From IMG/VR virus record IMGVR_UViG_3300043446_001894, positions 1 through 23,872 of that record: DNA of 23,872 bases. One strand, 5' to 3'. Position numbers and translations under genes: made by a program. The notes beneath the pieces were generated by a model. The model did not search any database. It was not told where the DNA came from and worked only from the letters and a program-made list of their open reading frames with translations. Every line of letters begins with the position of its first letter. The stretch's first letter is position 1. Below, in pieces: positions 1 through 5,922 of the stretch. This stretch comes from a virus.

Positions 1-2
1 AA

Positions 3-188
3 ACATTTACAGATATTTGTAATTTTTTAAACATAAAAGTTTTTGAACCTAATTTTAATAATAAAGTTAATATTAGCGATTATAATAATTTTATATATGA
101 TGAAACGATAGATATTTTAAACAATGTCTATAAAGATCAATTTGACTTTTATAAATCTATTAGTAGTTTACGCAACAATCCTTATTAA
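3..188 (+). CDS. C-terminal part of a rightward gene (5' end outside window)
   Basis: One frame is open from base 3 to the TAA at 186-188 and gives 61 residues; the other two forward frames stop within 31 bases. The ending, with hydrophilic and aromatic residues (motif DQFDFYKS near the C-terminus), is reminiscent of the last helix of phage or bacterial sulfotransferase-like proteins, but this is a weak resemblance and no catalytic part is visible. It converges with the leftward gene at 185-334, and the two stop codons share bases 185-188. Function unassigned. Confidence 0.6.
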   Translation, partial: TFTDICNFLNIKVFEPNFNNKVNISDYNNFIYDETIDILNNVYKDQFDFYKSISSLRNNPY

Positions 189-334
189 TCATCATCAATT
201 TCATACCAATCTCCATATTTTTCTGCTTGCTTAAAGAAAAATGCAGCAATTGATCCACATATATTGCCATAAAAACCTGATAGTCTGTTAGAATTTAAAT
301 GCGGGATAAAACCATCATACGTTAGTTTGGGCAT
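185..334 (-). CDS. Small hypothetical protein, 49 aa
   Basis: ATG at 334-332 to TAA at 187-185. The product is 49 residues with a central hydrophobic stretch (ICGSIAAFFFK) and an acidic C-terminus ending IDDD. The start lies inside the end of the upstream leftward gene (overlap 315-334), consistent with translational coupling. It is too short for confident family assignment. The hydrophobic segment is too short for a clear membrane span. Confidence 0.55.
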   Translation of the reverse strand: MPKLTYDGFIPHLNSNRLSGFYGNICGSIAAFFFKQAEKYGDWYEIDDD

Positions 335-512
335 TTAAATCTCTTTGCACCATTGCCATATTATTTAAAACTATTTGAGCAGTTAATGCATCTCTGATAG
401 CCTTTTCACGTCTTTCTTGTTTAGAAAGTTGTGGCTTATCTGCTAATCTTTTTTTATTTTTTAAATATCTTTTTTGTCCTTGTTTTGCTTTAATTGCGCT
501 ACTTTTTCTCAT
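315..512 (-). CDS. Small basic hypothetical protein, 65 aa
   Basis: ATG at 512 overlaps the TGA of the upstream gene in an ATGA junction, so the two are probably translationally coupled. The protein is strongly basic in its first 40 residues (runs of K and R, predicted helical), followed by an Ala/Leu/Asn-rich helix. This composition suggests nucleic-acid or ribosome contact, but no family is recognised. It is part of the leftward run 185-769. Confidence 0.6.
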   Translation of the reverse strand: MRKSSAIKAKQGQKRYLKNKKRLADKPQLSKQERREKAIRDALTAQIVLNNMAMVQRDLNAQTNV

Positions 513-769
513 TCTGATGCAGCCTCTAATATTTCCTCTAGGTCAGTAAACCCAGTATCTTTAATTTTTAAACTTTGTAAAAATAATTCAAAAGTTTCTT
601 CAACAAATATTTCTCCCTTGTTCGTCATCTTAACAAGATCACTATCAACAAGATATGCCATTGGTAACCCTAAATCATTGTATTCAATAAAGTCTACAAA
701 TTCTGAATCATCTCTATAGTCCATCCAAAGTTTTCCAAGAATTCTACACTTGCTTTCAATATCAGTCAT
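509..769 (-). CDS. Hypothetical acidic phage protein, 86 aa
   Basis: Start ATG at 769 is preceded by a good Shine-Dalgarno (CTGGAGGT, 6-8 nt upstream). An extended -10-like TGGTATAGT lies just upstream of that, so this gene heads the leftward run down to 185. The product is acidic, mixed alpha/beta, with LGKLWMDYRDD near the N-terminus. No catalytic motif was recognised. Its TGA overlaps the ATG of the next gene. Confidence 0.7.
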   Translation of the reverse strand: MTDIESKCRILGKLWMDYRDDSEFVDFIEYNDLGLPMAYLVDSDLVKMTNKGEIFVEETFELFLQSLKIKDTGFTDLEEILEAASE

Positions 770-801
770 GCTAACCTCCAGTTATACTATACCATAAAGT
801 T

Positions 802-1047
802 TTAGTAAGTCCACCATCTTATTTCTTCCCAAACAATTTGATCATACTCTTCATCTGTATATTCTCTGTTCCACCATTTATCATCAACTGGAACTACTGG
901 TGGATCATCCTCACAAAAATAAACCGATGTATTGTCATCTAAAACTTCTTCTACAATGGCGGTAGGACATCTATCCCACCACATTTGTTCATTTGAAACA
1001 GGATCAACAGGACCAATTAACGCTATAAGTAATAAAAAGATTTCCAT
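802..1047 (-). CDS. Trp-rich acidic protein with hydrophobic N-terminus, 81 aa, leaderless
   Basis: The chosen start is ATG 1047-1045 rather than the upstream in-frame ATG at 1071. A -10 hexamer TATACT lies exactly 6 nt before it and a TTGCTT box 17 bp further upstream, so the transcript should start at this ATG. Residues 1-12 are hydrophobic (MEIFLLLIALIG), a possible short membrane anchor or signal. The remainder is acidic and unusually rich in Trp (WW at three places) with two Cys. Function unknown. Confidence 0.65.
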   Translation of the reverse strand: MEIFLLLIALIGPVDPVSNEQMWWDRCPTAIVEEVLDDNTSVYFCEDDPPVVPVDDKWWNREYTDEEYDQIVWEEIRWWTY

Positions 1048-1053
1048 GTAAAA

Positions 1054-1082
1054 AGTATATCGTATGCTCAATCAAAAAGCAA
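1054..1082 (-). promoter_or_regulatory. SigA-like leaderless promoter for the gene at 1047
   Basis: On the minus strand: TTGCTT (1082-1077), 17-bp spacer, TATACT (1059-1054), then 6 nt to the ATG. There is no room for a ribosome-binding site. Confidence 0.6.
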
Positions 1083-1085
1083 GTG

Positions 1086-1529
1086 TTATTCTGATATGTA
1101 AGAAAAAGACATATGAAATTTATCTTCTGTGTTTGGGTTAAATGGAGTATTGTAGTCCATTGGTTCATCATTTCCAGAACCTGCATGTTGCCATAAGGTC
1201 ATTATTGTACTAGATGGAGTTAGGTGTCCTTTTAAACTATAATGTCTTAATGTTGGTAGTGTATCGTGTGCAGAACCACCATAAACATCAGTATGATATT
1301 TTGATGCAAATGGAAGTGTAAGGTTATACTGACCAGTTCCAAAGTTTGTTACTGTTGTATAAAGAACATCAATTTGAACTATTATAAAATTTCCAATTTT
1401 AATATATGAACCAGTTGTTGGAGTTCCAGTATATGCAAGACCAGTGCCAGACCAAGTTGGGTTATAGGAATATATTGTTGTTGTTAATCCGCCTACATCT
1501 CCAAAAGATGGATGGGTAAATCTTGCCAT
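1086..1529 (-). CDS. Putative fibre-head / minor virion protein, 147 aa
   Basis: The protein is rich in Gly, Thr, Ser, Tyr and Asn with alternating beta-type sequence. The segment around residues 24-75 (SGTGLAYTGTPTTGSY, then IKIGNFIIVQ and FGTGQYNLTLPF) is of a kind common in small beta-sandwich fibre or head-decoration proteins of environmental phages. There is no signal peptide or membrane span. The start ATG overlaps the TAA of the preceding gene (TAATG), so it is coupled to the 92-aa protein at 1529-1807, which is probably another virion component. A receptor-binding or decoration role is inferred from composition only. Confidence 0.7.
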   Translation of the reverse strand: MARFTHPSFGDVGGLTTTIYSYNPTWSGTGLAYTGTPTTGSYIKIGNFIIVQIDVLYTTVTNFGTGQYNLTLPFASKYHTDVYGGSAHDTLPTLRHYSLKGHLTPSSTIMTLWQHAGSGNDEPMDYNTPFNPNTEDKFHMSFSYISE

Positions 1530-1807
1530 TACATCAACTCAACGCCAGTCCATAAAACTGCTGCTTGTGCTCCATTAACATTGGAAATTGCATACAGTGG
1601 ATCTCTTCCAGGAAGTTCTATTGACCAAGAATGGTTTGGCAAAATTCTAAATCCATAATTTGTTGTGCTTACTCCAGGACCACCTAAATAAACATATGCA
1701 GCAGTATTGACATTTTGAACAGTTATATCCATGCCAGTATGATAACCTTCTGGCGTTAATCTTGTAGCAGTAATATTACTTAAAGTAGTGAGAACGTGGG
1801 TAGTCAT
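1529..1807 (-). CDS. Putative minor virion protein, 92 aa, leaderless
   Basis: The start is set at ATG 1807, because TGTTATAAT stands exactly 6 nt upstream (1822-1814); an upstream extension to 1855 would run through the promoter. The product is beta-rich (Thr, Asn, Val, Gly), with YVYLGGPGVSTTNYG and a PGRDPLYAISN loop. It resembles small phage proteins found next to fibre or head-decoration genes that carry a variable surface role. Its stop overlaps the next ATG (TAATG). Confidence 0.7.
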   Translation of the reverse strand: MTTHVLTTLSNITATRLTPEGYHTGMDITVQNVNTAAYVYLGGPGVSTTNYGFRILPNHSWSIELPGRDPLYAISNVNGAQAAVLWTGVELM

Positions 1808-1813
1808 ATAGTT

Positions 1814-1822
1814 ATTATAACA
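1814..1822 (-). promoter_or_regulatory. Extended -10 leaderless promoter TGTTATAAT
   Basis: TGTTATAAT reads leftward, with 6 nt between the hexamer and the ATG at 1807. It overlaps the stop region of the upstream 57-aa gene. No -35 box at 17 bp. Confidence 0.7.
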
Positions 1823-1823
1823 T

Positions 1824-1997
1824 CTAATAGTGTAAACTAATCCAAAAATATCCAAGATCTAATACTGCGTAGTGTTTACTTATCTCAAACCCAACGGCAA
1901 ATCTGGAAAAAGAATAGTTCATCGTAATGTTAAATCTAATACCTCTACGCCTGCTAGTTTCTCTTGGCAACCTTGGTCGTATTGCATTGTTTGTCAT
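1824..1997 (-). CDS. Hypothetical protein, 57 aa
   Basis: ATG at 1997-1995 to TAG at 1826-1824. The N-terminus is basic (many Arg in residues 7-19), followed by aromatic, beta-like sequence. It starts 7 nt after the stop of the 25-aa membrane peptide, in the same leftward unit as 2082-2219. No family is recognised. The continuous spacing with its neighbours and the absence of stops support it as a gene. Confidence 0.55.
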   Translation of the reverse strand: MTNNAIRPRLPRETSRRRGIRFNITMNYSFSRFAVGFEISKHYAVLDLGYFWISLHY

Positions 1998-2004
1998 ATT
2001 AATC

Positions 2005-2082
2005 CTAAAAAAACTTAAACATTATTCCAACAAATGTACCAATAAGAAGTCCCCAAGCAACAAATAAAAATAAATCTGCCAT
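2005..2082 (-). CDS. Single-span membrane peptide, 25 aa
   Basis: ATG at 2082 shares its A with the stop TAA of the preceding gene (TAATG), a junction repeated many times in this window. The 25 residues are almost entirely a membrane span (LFLFVAWGLLIGTFVGIMF) ending in KFF. Tiny membrane peptides like this are common in actinophage small-gene arrays. Function unknown; a lysis or envelope role is only a guess. Confidence 0.5.
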   Translation of the reverse strand: MADLFLFVAWGLLIGTFVGIMFKFF

Positions 2083-2219
2083 TATGGTGCATATGTTTTA
2101 AGATGGCACTTACACACATCTATTACTGCAAACATACCCTTCTCATTTAGCCCTAGATCAGTGTAGATTGCAGGCTTATCGCAATAAACACAAACATCCT
2201 TTTTATCTAAAGTTTCCAT
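2082..2219 (-). CDS. Small zinc-ribbon-like protein, 45 aa, leaderless
   Basis: ATG at 2219 lies exactly 6 nt after TATAAT (2231-2226), with TGG in front of the hexamer. The protein carries a CVYC pair near residue 10 and a CKCH cluster near residue 37, spacing suited to one structural zinc. It heads a TAATG-coupled set with the 25-aa membrane peptide and the 57-aa protein. A nucleic-acid or protein adaptor role is inferred from the Cys pattern only. Confidence 0.65.
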   Translation of the reverse strand: METLDKKDVCVYCDKPAIYTDLGLNEKGMFAVIDVCKCHLKTYAP

Positions 2220-2225
2220 ACTTAC

Positions 2226-2234
2226 ATTATACCA
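2226..2234 (-). promoter_or_regulatory. Extended -10 leaderless promoter TGGTATAAT
   Basis: TGGTATAAT reads leftward and ends 6 nt before the ATG at 2219. It abuts the stop codon of the upstream gene (2235). Confidence 0.65.
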
Positions 2235-2435
2235 TTAAGGATTTGCAGGCCGTCTTCCCTTTGGTATAATTCGATACCCTTCTTGGTCAAGGGATTCTAA
2301 AATGGTGTTCGTAATCTTTTCATAATCCATTTCTATAATAGAATTATCATCGTCTATTTTATGAAAAGTAACACTATCTGAAAATGAGTCCTGCAACGCC
2401 ACAAAAATTAAATCTTTTATGGGGTTCTTTGACAT
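2235..2435 (-). CDS. Hypothetical acidic protein, 66 aa, leaderless
   Basis: ATG at 2435, with TGTTATAAT (2450-2442) ending 6 nt upstream, so translation probably starts on a leaderless mRNA. The protein is acidic in the middle (KIDDDNSIIEMDYEKI) and ends in a basic, Pro-rich tail (RIIPKGRRPANP). No family is recognised. Confidence 0.6.
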   Translation of the reverse strand: MSKNPIKDLIFVALQDSFSDSVTFHKIDDDNSIIEMDYEKITNTILESLDQEGYRIIPKGRRPANP

Positions 2436-2441
2436 AGTTTT

Positions 2442-2450
2442 ATTATAACA
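2442..2450 (-). promoter_or_regulatory. Extended -10 leaderless promoter TGTTATAAT
   Basis: TGTTATAAT reads leftward, 6 nt before the ATG at 2435. There is no TTGACA-like box at 17 bp. Confidence 0.65.
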
Positions 2451-2514
2451 TTTTGTTTGTTTTTAAGTTCGGCGGTAAATAGAAATACAAACACCCCTAT
2501 GCTCTACACGAGCA

Positions 2515-2733
2515 CTATCTGTTAGTATTCTCACTTTGCCATACATCTCCACAATCTATACACATAATACCTGGATCTCTCATATAGTACCTATGTTCAT
2601 GAATATTTTCTCCTCTTAGTTTTCTTTGAAACTTGCCTTCTGGCTTATGAATATGGCATAGAGTGTCTTGATTGTTTACAAGAATAGTACATCTTTGATT
2701 ATTGTTTTTGGTAGCGGTACATTGTGAAAGCAT
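2515..2733 (-). CDS. Cys/His-rich zinc-binding protein, 72 aa, leaderless
   Basis: ATG at 2733 sits 6 nt after a -10 (TATCCT) that has a TTGACT box 17 bp upstream. The Cys/His layout is C5, C15, C26-x-x-H29 in the first half, with His residues near 45-47 and a CIDC pair near residues 58-61 in the second. The N-terminal pattern (CTATKNNNQRC ... CHIH) resembles the small DUF5763-type zinc modules in phage proteins; the C-terminal HEHRYY ... CIDCGDVW looks like a second zinc knuckle. Likely a small regulator or adaptor. It is the first leftward gene after the noncoding region 2746-3283. Confidence 0.7.
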   Translation of the reverse strand: MLSQCTATKNNNQRCTILVNNQDTLCHIHKPEGKFQRKLRGENIHEHRYYMRDPGIMCIDCGDVWQSENTNR

Positions 2734-2739
2734 ATAACC

Positions 2740-2768
2740 AGGATATCAAAAAATCGGGGGGAAGTCAA
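2740..2768 (-). promoter_or_regulatory. SigA-like promoter driving a leaderless start at 2733
   Basis: TTGACT (2768-2763), 17-bp spacer, TATCCT (2745-2740), then 6 nt to the ATG. It combines a strong -35 with leaderless spacing. Confidence 0.65.
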
Positions 2769-3283
2769 GAGTTATAGACAATAACCCCTATAGTACAAAC
2801 AATGTATCCAAGTATGGCCAGATATAGATTTATGTGTTTGGACATATGGCGCATATATCAATTATATAAGATGTTTGGCCAAATGATCCATCAAGAAGGA
2901 TGTTTATATACCCTGGCAAATAGGCGTATATGGCTTTTAAAGTGTATCTGGATAGGAGTGTTTGGAATGAATTAAATATTACTGATATTTTTTAGATATG
3001 ACTGTTTGTGGAGTGAAGTGGATGAAAGTGGAGAATAGAACGTTTTTCTTGTGGTGGTCGTAATGTCCAAACACTATATCTAGTATATCCCCAAACATTT
3101 ATATCCCCAAACACCCATATCATATGTTTGAATGTTTGTCAAATCGCCAAACAAACATAACAATTTGATAACTTTATTTCCAGGATTTTTCTACGAATTT
3201 CGTAATAAAATAAAATAAAAGAATATAAATGTTTGATAATCAGGGAAAAAGTTTTATATTTCGTAATGTTTTATATAGGGGTA
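2746..3283. other. Noncoding region rich in TGTTTGG/CCAAACA repeats (candidate origin or control region)
   Basis: There is no convincing ORF on either strand over about 540 bases. The region holds many copies of TGTTTG or its complement. A perfect 12-bp inverted pair, GTGTTTGGACAT (2834-2845) and ATGTCCAAACAC (3063-3074), is present. Two direct copies of TATATCCCCAAACA start 16 bp apart at 3084 and 3100, and TTTGGCCAAA forms a palindrome near 2874. Further TGTTTG copies continue to about 3820, and at 5967 and 6519. Iterons, a partition site or a repressor array are all possible; nothing here decides between them. Confidence 0.5.
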
Positions 3284-3565
3284 TTATTGATTAGATTGTT
3301 TGGATCCCCGCCGTTTTTCGCGGAGGGCTTTTAGATCAATCTCATCACCAGACGTGGCTTGGTAAGGTAGGCTCTCAGTCTTTCTGGAGATTTTGTCGGG
3401 GGATTTAATGAATGCTACTAACTTACTAATACCAGTATACTTAAGTACATAGAATGAAGCCTTCTCAAACTTAGTCTTTGGCTTTGATGGAAGATCATTT
3501 ATAAAATGTCTATTGGATAGATAATAAGGACCATATATTGCTCTTACAAAATGTCTTGGACTCAT
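3284..3565 (-). CDS. Hypothetical basic protein, 93 aa, leaderless
   Basis: ATG at 3565 follows TGTTATAAT (3580-3572) with exactly 6 nt between. The product is Lys/Arg-rich, with aromatic N-terminal sequence (FVRAIYGPYYLSNRHF), a middle helix, and a charged C-terminus (LKALREKRRGSKQ). No motif is recognised. The basic charge would suit nucleic-acid binding. It lies between two noncoding regions and appears to be a single-gene unit. Confidence 0.65.
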   Translation of the reverse strand: MSPRHFVRAIYGPYYLSNRHFINDLPSKPKTKFEKASFYVLKYTGISKLVAFIKSPDKISRKTESLPYQATSGDEIDLKALREKRRGSKQSNQ

Positions 3566-3571
3566 ATATGT

Positions 3572-3580
3572 ATTATAACA
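3572..3580 (-). promoter_or_regulatory. Extended -10 leaderless promoter TGTTATAAT
   Basis: TGTTATAAT reads leftward, 6 nt before the ATG at 3565. A TTGACA lies 23 bp from the hexamer, too far for normal spacing. Confidence 0.65.
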
Positions 3581-3704
3581 TTGTTTGATAATATAATGTT
3601 TGTCAAACTTTCTGCGATTTTTTTAATTCTTTCGTAATAAAGTTTTTGGGGGAAATATTGTTTGTTCGTAAATGTCTGGTTTGATATGTTTTGTACCCGG
3701 CCCG

Positions 3705-3757
3705 CAAAAGAAAAAGGACCTAGCGACTGCAGGGACTAGATCCTTATTTTTCTTTTG
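3705..3757 (-). terminator. Hairpin terminator, probably bidirectional
   Basis: Arms 3705-3723 and 3736-3757 pair over 19 bp (one G-U on the minus strand, one 3-nt bulge). The minus-strand 3' arm contains TTTTTCTTTT. It also closes the leftward gene at 3831-4055. Confidence 0.65.
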
Positions 3758-3783
3758 AGAGAAAGTGTAGAGTGAATAACTAC
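3705..3783 (-). ncRNA. Candidate small RNA: strong promoter followed by a long hairpin
   Basis: A near-consensus leftward promoter (3813-3818 and 3790-3795) predicts a start near 3783. About 25 nt later comes a 19-bp stem formed by 3705-3723 and 3736-3757, with a 3-nt bulge and a 12-nt loop. Its descending arm is U-rich on the minus strand, so it can act as an intrinsic terminator; the symmetry would allow termination from both sides. No credible ORF fits between promoter and hairpin. The result would be a free RNA of about 80 nt. Alternatively it is a terminated leader. Confidence 0.55.
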
Positions 3784-3789
3784 TATACC

Positions 3790-3818
3790 AGTATACACTG
3801 ATCAAACAACTTTGTCAA
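3790..3818 (-). promoter_or_regulatory. Near-consensus SigA promoter
   Basis: TTGACA (3818-3813), 17-bp spacer, TATACT (3795-3790), reading leftward into the hairpin at 3705-3757. Confidence 0.75.
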
Positions 3819-3830
3819 ACACCATTATTC

Positions 3831-4055
3831 TTATTGGAATAGATATCCACGATTATCTCTCCCTAGCCTTTGGTTTTCTTGTTTGATTGCTTCTTGCTCT
3901 GCCGAATCTATAACTGTGATAATACGATTATATGCTAATCTAGGCAATCTCGCAACATATACACCAACTGAATCTAAATCTAATTCAGGGTCTTGTACGA
4001 GTTTGCTCATTTGTTGAGCAACTTGTTCTTGTTTGTTTATTCTATATAAGCGCAT
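3831..4055 (-). CDS. Hypothetical helical protein, 74 aa
   Basis: ATG at 4055 is preceded by GAGGAGAGAT, a good Shine-Dalgarno. The product begins MRLYRINKQEQ and is largely helical, charged, with a Gln-rich N-terminal segment (EQVAQQMSKL) and a C-terminal QENQRLGRDNRGYL. No family is recognised. Its promoter sits inside the terminator region of the upstream 54-aa gene, and it ends just before the candidate small-RNA unit. Confidence 0.7.
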   Translation of the reverse strand: MRLYRINKQEQVAQQMSKLVQDPELDLDSVGVYVARLPRLAYNRIITVIDSAEQEAIKQENQRLGRDNRGYLFQ

Positions 4056-4071
4056 ATCTCTCCTCTATTGA

Positions 4072-4100
4072 ATTGTACCCGAAAATTTAGAAGAGCGCAA
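4072..4100 (-). promoter_or_regulatory. Promoter whose -35 lies in a hairpin arm
   Basis: TTGCGC (4100-4095), 17-bp spacer, TACAAT (4077-4072), reading leftward to the gene at 4055. The -35 hexamer is part of the 12-bp stem at 4093-4124. Confidence 0.6.
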
Positions 4101-4163
4101 GTCCCGTGGAAAGGACCTGCGCTCCAGTGCGGGATAGGGCGGAACCCCTTCCGCTATCCCTGC
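4093..4163 (-). terminator. Two strong consecutive hairpins after the 54-aa gene
   Basis: Hairpin A (4129-4163) begins 1-2 nt after the stop codon. Its inner stem GCGGAA/TTCCGC and outer stem GGGATA/TATCCC are separated by a small bulge. Hairpin B pairs 4093-4104 with 4113-4124 (12 bp, one G-U) and is followed on the minus strand by a loose U-rich stretch. Together they should stop or stabilise the leftward transcript. Confidence 0.6.
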
Positions 4164-4164
4164 A

Positions 4165-4329
4165 TTAGCGTGAGCCTACCCGTTGACCACGCTTTAAGGA
4201 TGAAAGGGAGACGTTGTCTACAAACCTTCCATTCTTTCTTAGTACTACACGCTCAGAGAGACCATAGCGTGTATCCCAAGTCTCTAGGTATGGGATTGTC
4301 TTAGGTTTTGTCTTCTTCTTTGCTGCCAT
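4165..4329 (-). CDS. Small basic protein, 54 aa
   Basis: ATG at 4329-4327 to TAA at 4167-4165. It has a canonical leader of this phage (GAAAGGAACC about 8 nt upstream) and a consensus promoter just before. The N-terminus is Lys-rich (MAAKKKTKPK), followed by a compact Tyr/Trp/Arg-containing segment (YLETWDTRYGLSERVVLRK) and a basic C-terminus. Likely a nucleic-acid-binding or host-takeover micro-protein; no family is recognised. The gene is followed at once by two strong hairpins. Confidence 0.7.
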   Translation of the reverse strand: MAAKKKTKPKTIPYLETWDTRYGLSERVVLRKNGRFVDNVSLSSLKRGQRVGSR

Positions 4330-4373
4330 TGTGGTGGTTCCTTTCGATAGTTAGTTAGGGTTTTCCTTATTCA

Positions 4374-4402
4374 ATTGTACCAGTGCCCTGGCTGTTTGTC
4401 AA
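4374..4402 (-). promoter_or_regulatory. Consensus SigA promoter for the 54-aa gene
   Basis: TTGACA (4402-4397), 17-bp spacer, TACAAT (4379-4374), reading leftward. The predicted leader is about 40 nt with an AAAGGAA ribosome-binding site. Confidence 0.75.
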
Positions 4403-4405
4403 GAT

Positions 4406-4756
4406 CTACGCAGGCTGCTTAGATCCATAGAATGATATCCAGTCTTCAAATGAATGCCATTCCTCTCCATTACCAACAGTAAAGTTAGTAAAGTCTATAA
4501 TGATTGGGTGGTCCATGAATCCAAGGTCATTTGGGTCGCAGGGATAAATTCCAAATCCTGTTTCTCCCATAACATCATACTGAATCATATAAGATATAAA
4601 CATACGTGTTGCGTATGATGTGTCACCATACCGTGGCTTGCAATGTGCCAGGGCACCAGCAATGTCACGATTCATAGAGTCTTCACCCCAGTGACTATAT
4701 AAAGCAATCGCATTATTCTTGTCATGTTTTAAAACAAATGTACAACGTGCTCCCAT
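4406..4756 (-). CDS. Conserved-type phage hypothetical, 116 aa
   Basis: ATG at 4756 overlaps the stop of the upstream gene (TAATG). The start MGARCTFVLKHD followed by IALYSHWGED resembles a recurrent small phage family that begins with a 'GxRxxxxxxD ... LYxHWxG' pattern. The remainder holds an acidic loop and aromatic C-terminus (HSFEDWISFYG). The biochemical role of that family is unknown to me. Last gene of the leftward operon that begins at 5895. Confidence 0.7.
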   Translation of the reverse strand: MGARCTFVLKHDKNNAIALYSHWGEDSMNRDIAGALAHCKPRYGDTSYATRMFISYMIQYDVMGETGFGIYPCDPNDLGFMDHPIIIDFTNFTVGNGEEWHSFEDWISFYGSKQPA

Positions 4757-5013
4757 TATTTTTCCTCTCTAGCAAATGATAGTTTGTAGGTAAGGGCATA
4801 CACAATGGATAGAGCGTCTAACTGACCCTCCCAATATTTGCGTTCCATAGAATCCATTGCTTCTTCAGTGCGCTCCTCTTCCTCTATGGCTGCCTCTAAT
4901 TCTGCCTCGGCTTCAACCATTAGATTTTTAAGTTCGCCATGCATGATATCCAATGAATCAATTCCATTGTCTATAAGTTTTTGCAAGCGTGGGCTTATGT
5001 TTAGGTCTCTCAT
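4756..5013 (-). CDS. Acidic coiled-coil protein, 85 aa
   Basis: ATG at 5013 has GGAGAGAT immediately upstream. Residues about 25-60 are strongly acidic and heptad-like (many Glu and Ala), predicting a coiled coil, followed by a mixed segment with YWEGQLDALSIVYALTYKL. No family is recognised. It lies between 5022-5252 and 4406-4756 in one tightly packed leftward operon. Confidence 0.7.
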   Translation of the reverse strand: MRDLNISPRLQKLIDNGIDSLDIMHGELKNLMVEAEAELEAAIEEEERTEEAMDSMERKYWEGQLDALSIVYALTYKLSFAREEK

Positions 5014-5021
5014 ATCTCTCC

Positions 5022-5252
5022 TTAGTAGGGTTTCTCTAGTATATCGTGAGCCACTGACAATATGTGCGAGGTGGCCATAAGTTCCCCAGTATTATAATGG
5101 TCATCAAGTACTAGGTTCTCATACTCCTCTGAATCATAATCGCCTTCAAAATTACGCTTTAGTTCTTCTAGTCTATCTGCATCTTGTTCTAAACTAATTT
5201 TATGTAGTTTGAGATATTCTAAAAGCATAATCATTTTTACATCAGATGTCAT
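5022..5252 (-). CDS. Hypothetical helical protein, 76 aa
   Basis: ATG at 5252 overlaps the 3' end of the Api92-like gene by 11 nt, consistent with coupling. The sequence is helical, with LEYLKLHKISLEQDADRLEE near residues 11-31 and an acidic middle. The C-terminus (TSHILSVAHDILEKPY) is His-containing. No recognised motif. Confidence 0.7.
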   Translation of the reverse strand: MTSDVKMIMLLEYLKLHKISLEQDADRLEELKRNFEGDYDSEEYENLVLDDHYNTGELMATSHILSVAHDILEKPY

Positions 5253-5895
5253 GTTTGCATTCTCTCTCTTCGCGGTTCATCTTACACTTCAAGCATACAC
5301 TACAACCGCAATCATCGCAATACTCCATGTTGTTAGTTTCGTCACACTCATGGCATTTGTCGTCATATTCTAGAATTGTTTTACCTTCACCGTTGATGTA
5401 TTCAACCTCGCCACCCCAACCTTGCTCTTCCTCATAATATAGTTTGAAAGTTAGGTTTGGGTGCTGCGTTGATAGTTTCTCTATAGCCTCACTAGGAGGG
5501 GACCAAGCGGTATCAAAGTTATACTGAATACCACCGTCTTTGAGTTCATCCATTGAAGTACCAAGGAATTCATTATCATCTGAAATTGCTACATCCCATT
5601 TACATCCCCAGTTACGAATGTTCCAGTCATACCAGTTATCACCTGACCAAGGAACTTTGGGGTTTGCATTTGGGTCAGACTGTTGAGCATAGGTATAAAG
5701 GTCAGTGGGACGAACTATATTCCAGAATGCAAACACAGGATTAGAATATGTAGTAGTAGACTTATCTAGTGTTTGTGTTTTAGGATTCCATGAAGTATGC
5801 TCTTTAGAAAACGGGGAATTGAGTTGAGCCTTTACAACATCTATATCTTTAGAATCACCTTTGACGGTAAGGTGGTTAAATACCCAGTTTGGCAT
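5242..5895 (-). CDS. Api92-like ferredoxin-fold protein with C-terminal zinc ribbon, 217 aa
   Basis: The start MPNWVFNHLTVKG is the hallmark of the Api92/YubB-like ferredoxin-like domain family (DUF1281), found in phages and plasmids. The Trp-rich middle (WYDWNIRNWGCKWD and NFDTAWSPPSEAI) matches the family's conserved core. After about residue 180 there is an extra Cys-rich tail (CHEC, CDDC, C-x-C, CLKC), which should bind one or two zinc ions. Family function is unknown; DNA transfer or replication contexts have been suggested elsewhere. It has its own promoter at 5923-5951 and heads the operon 4406-5895. Confidence 0.85.
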   Translation of the reverse strand: MPNWVFNHLTVKGDSKDIDVVKAQLNSPFSKEHTSWNPKTQTLDKSTTTYSNPVFAFWNIVRPTDLYTYAQQSDPNANPKVPWSGDNWYDWNIRNWGCKWDVAISDDNEFLGTSMDELKDGGIQYNFDTAWSPPSEAIEKLSTQHPNLTFKLYYEEEQGWGGEVEYINGEGKTILEYDDKCHECDETNNMEYCDDCGCSVCLKCKMNREERECKHDI

Positions 5896-5922
5896 TGGGG
5901 TCCTCTCTCTAGGGGTAATACA

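Noticed and set aside
2997-3062. 21-codon rightward ORF in the noncoding region
   Set aside because: No ribosome site, promoter or coupling; expected by chance.
2746-3283. CRISPR array
   Set aside because: The repeats are short, in both orientations and irregularly spaced, without equal-length spacers or cas genes.
3623-3805. 60-codon leftward ORF
   Set aside because: It runs through the promoter, the hairpin and the GC box of the candidate small-RNA unit and has no ribosome site.
4247-4295. Possible pseudoknot (TACACGCT/AGCGTGTA stem with AGAGAC in its loop pairing to a later GTCTCT)
   Set aside because: It lies fully inside the 54-aa coding gene 4165-4329 with good start signals; a regulatory pseudoknot there is not supported by anything else.
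4838-5080. Rightward ORF of 80 codons
   Set aside because: Antisense shadow of the acidic coiled-coil gene 4756-5013; Ser-rich composition is the mirror of Glu/Ala codons.
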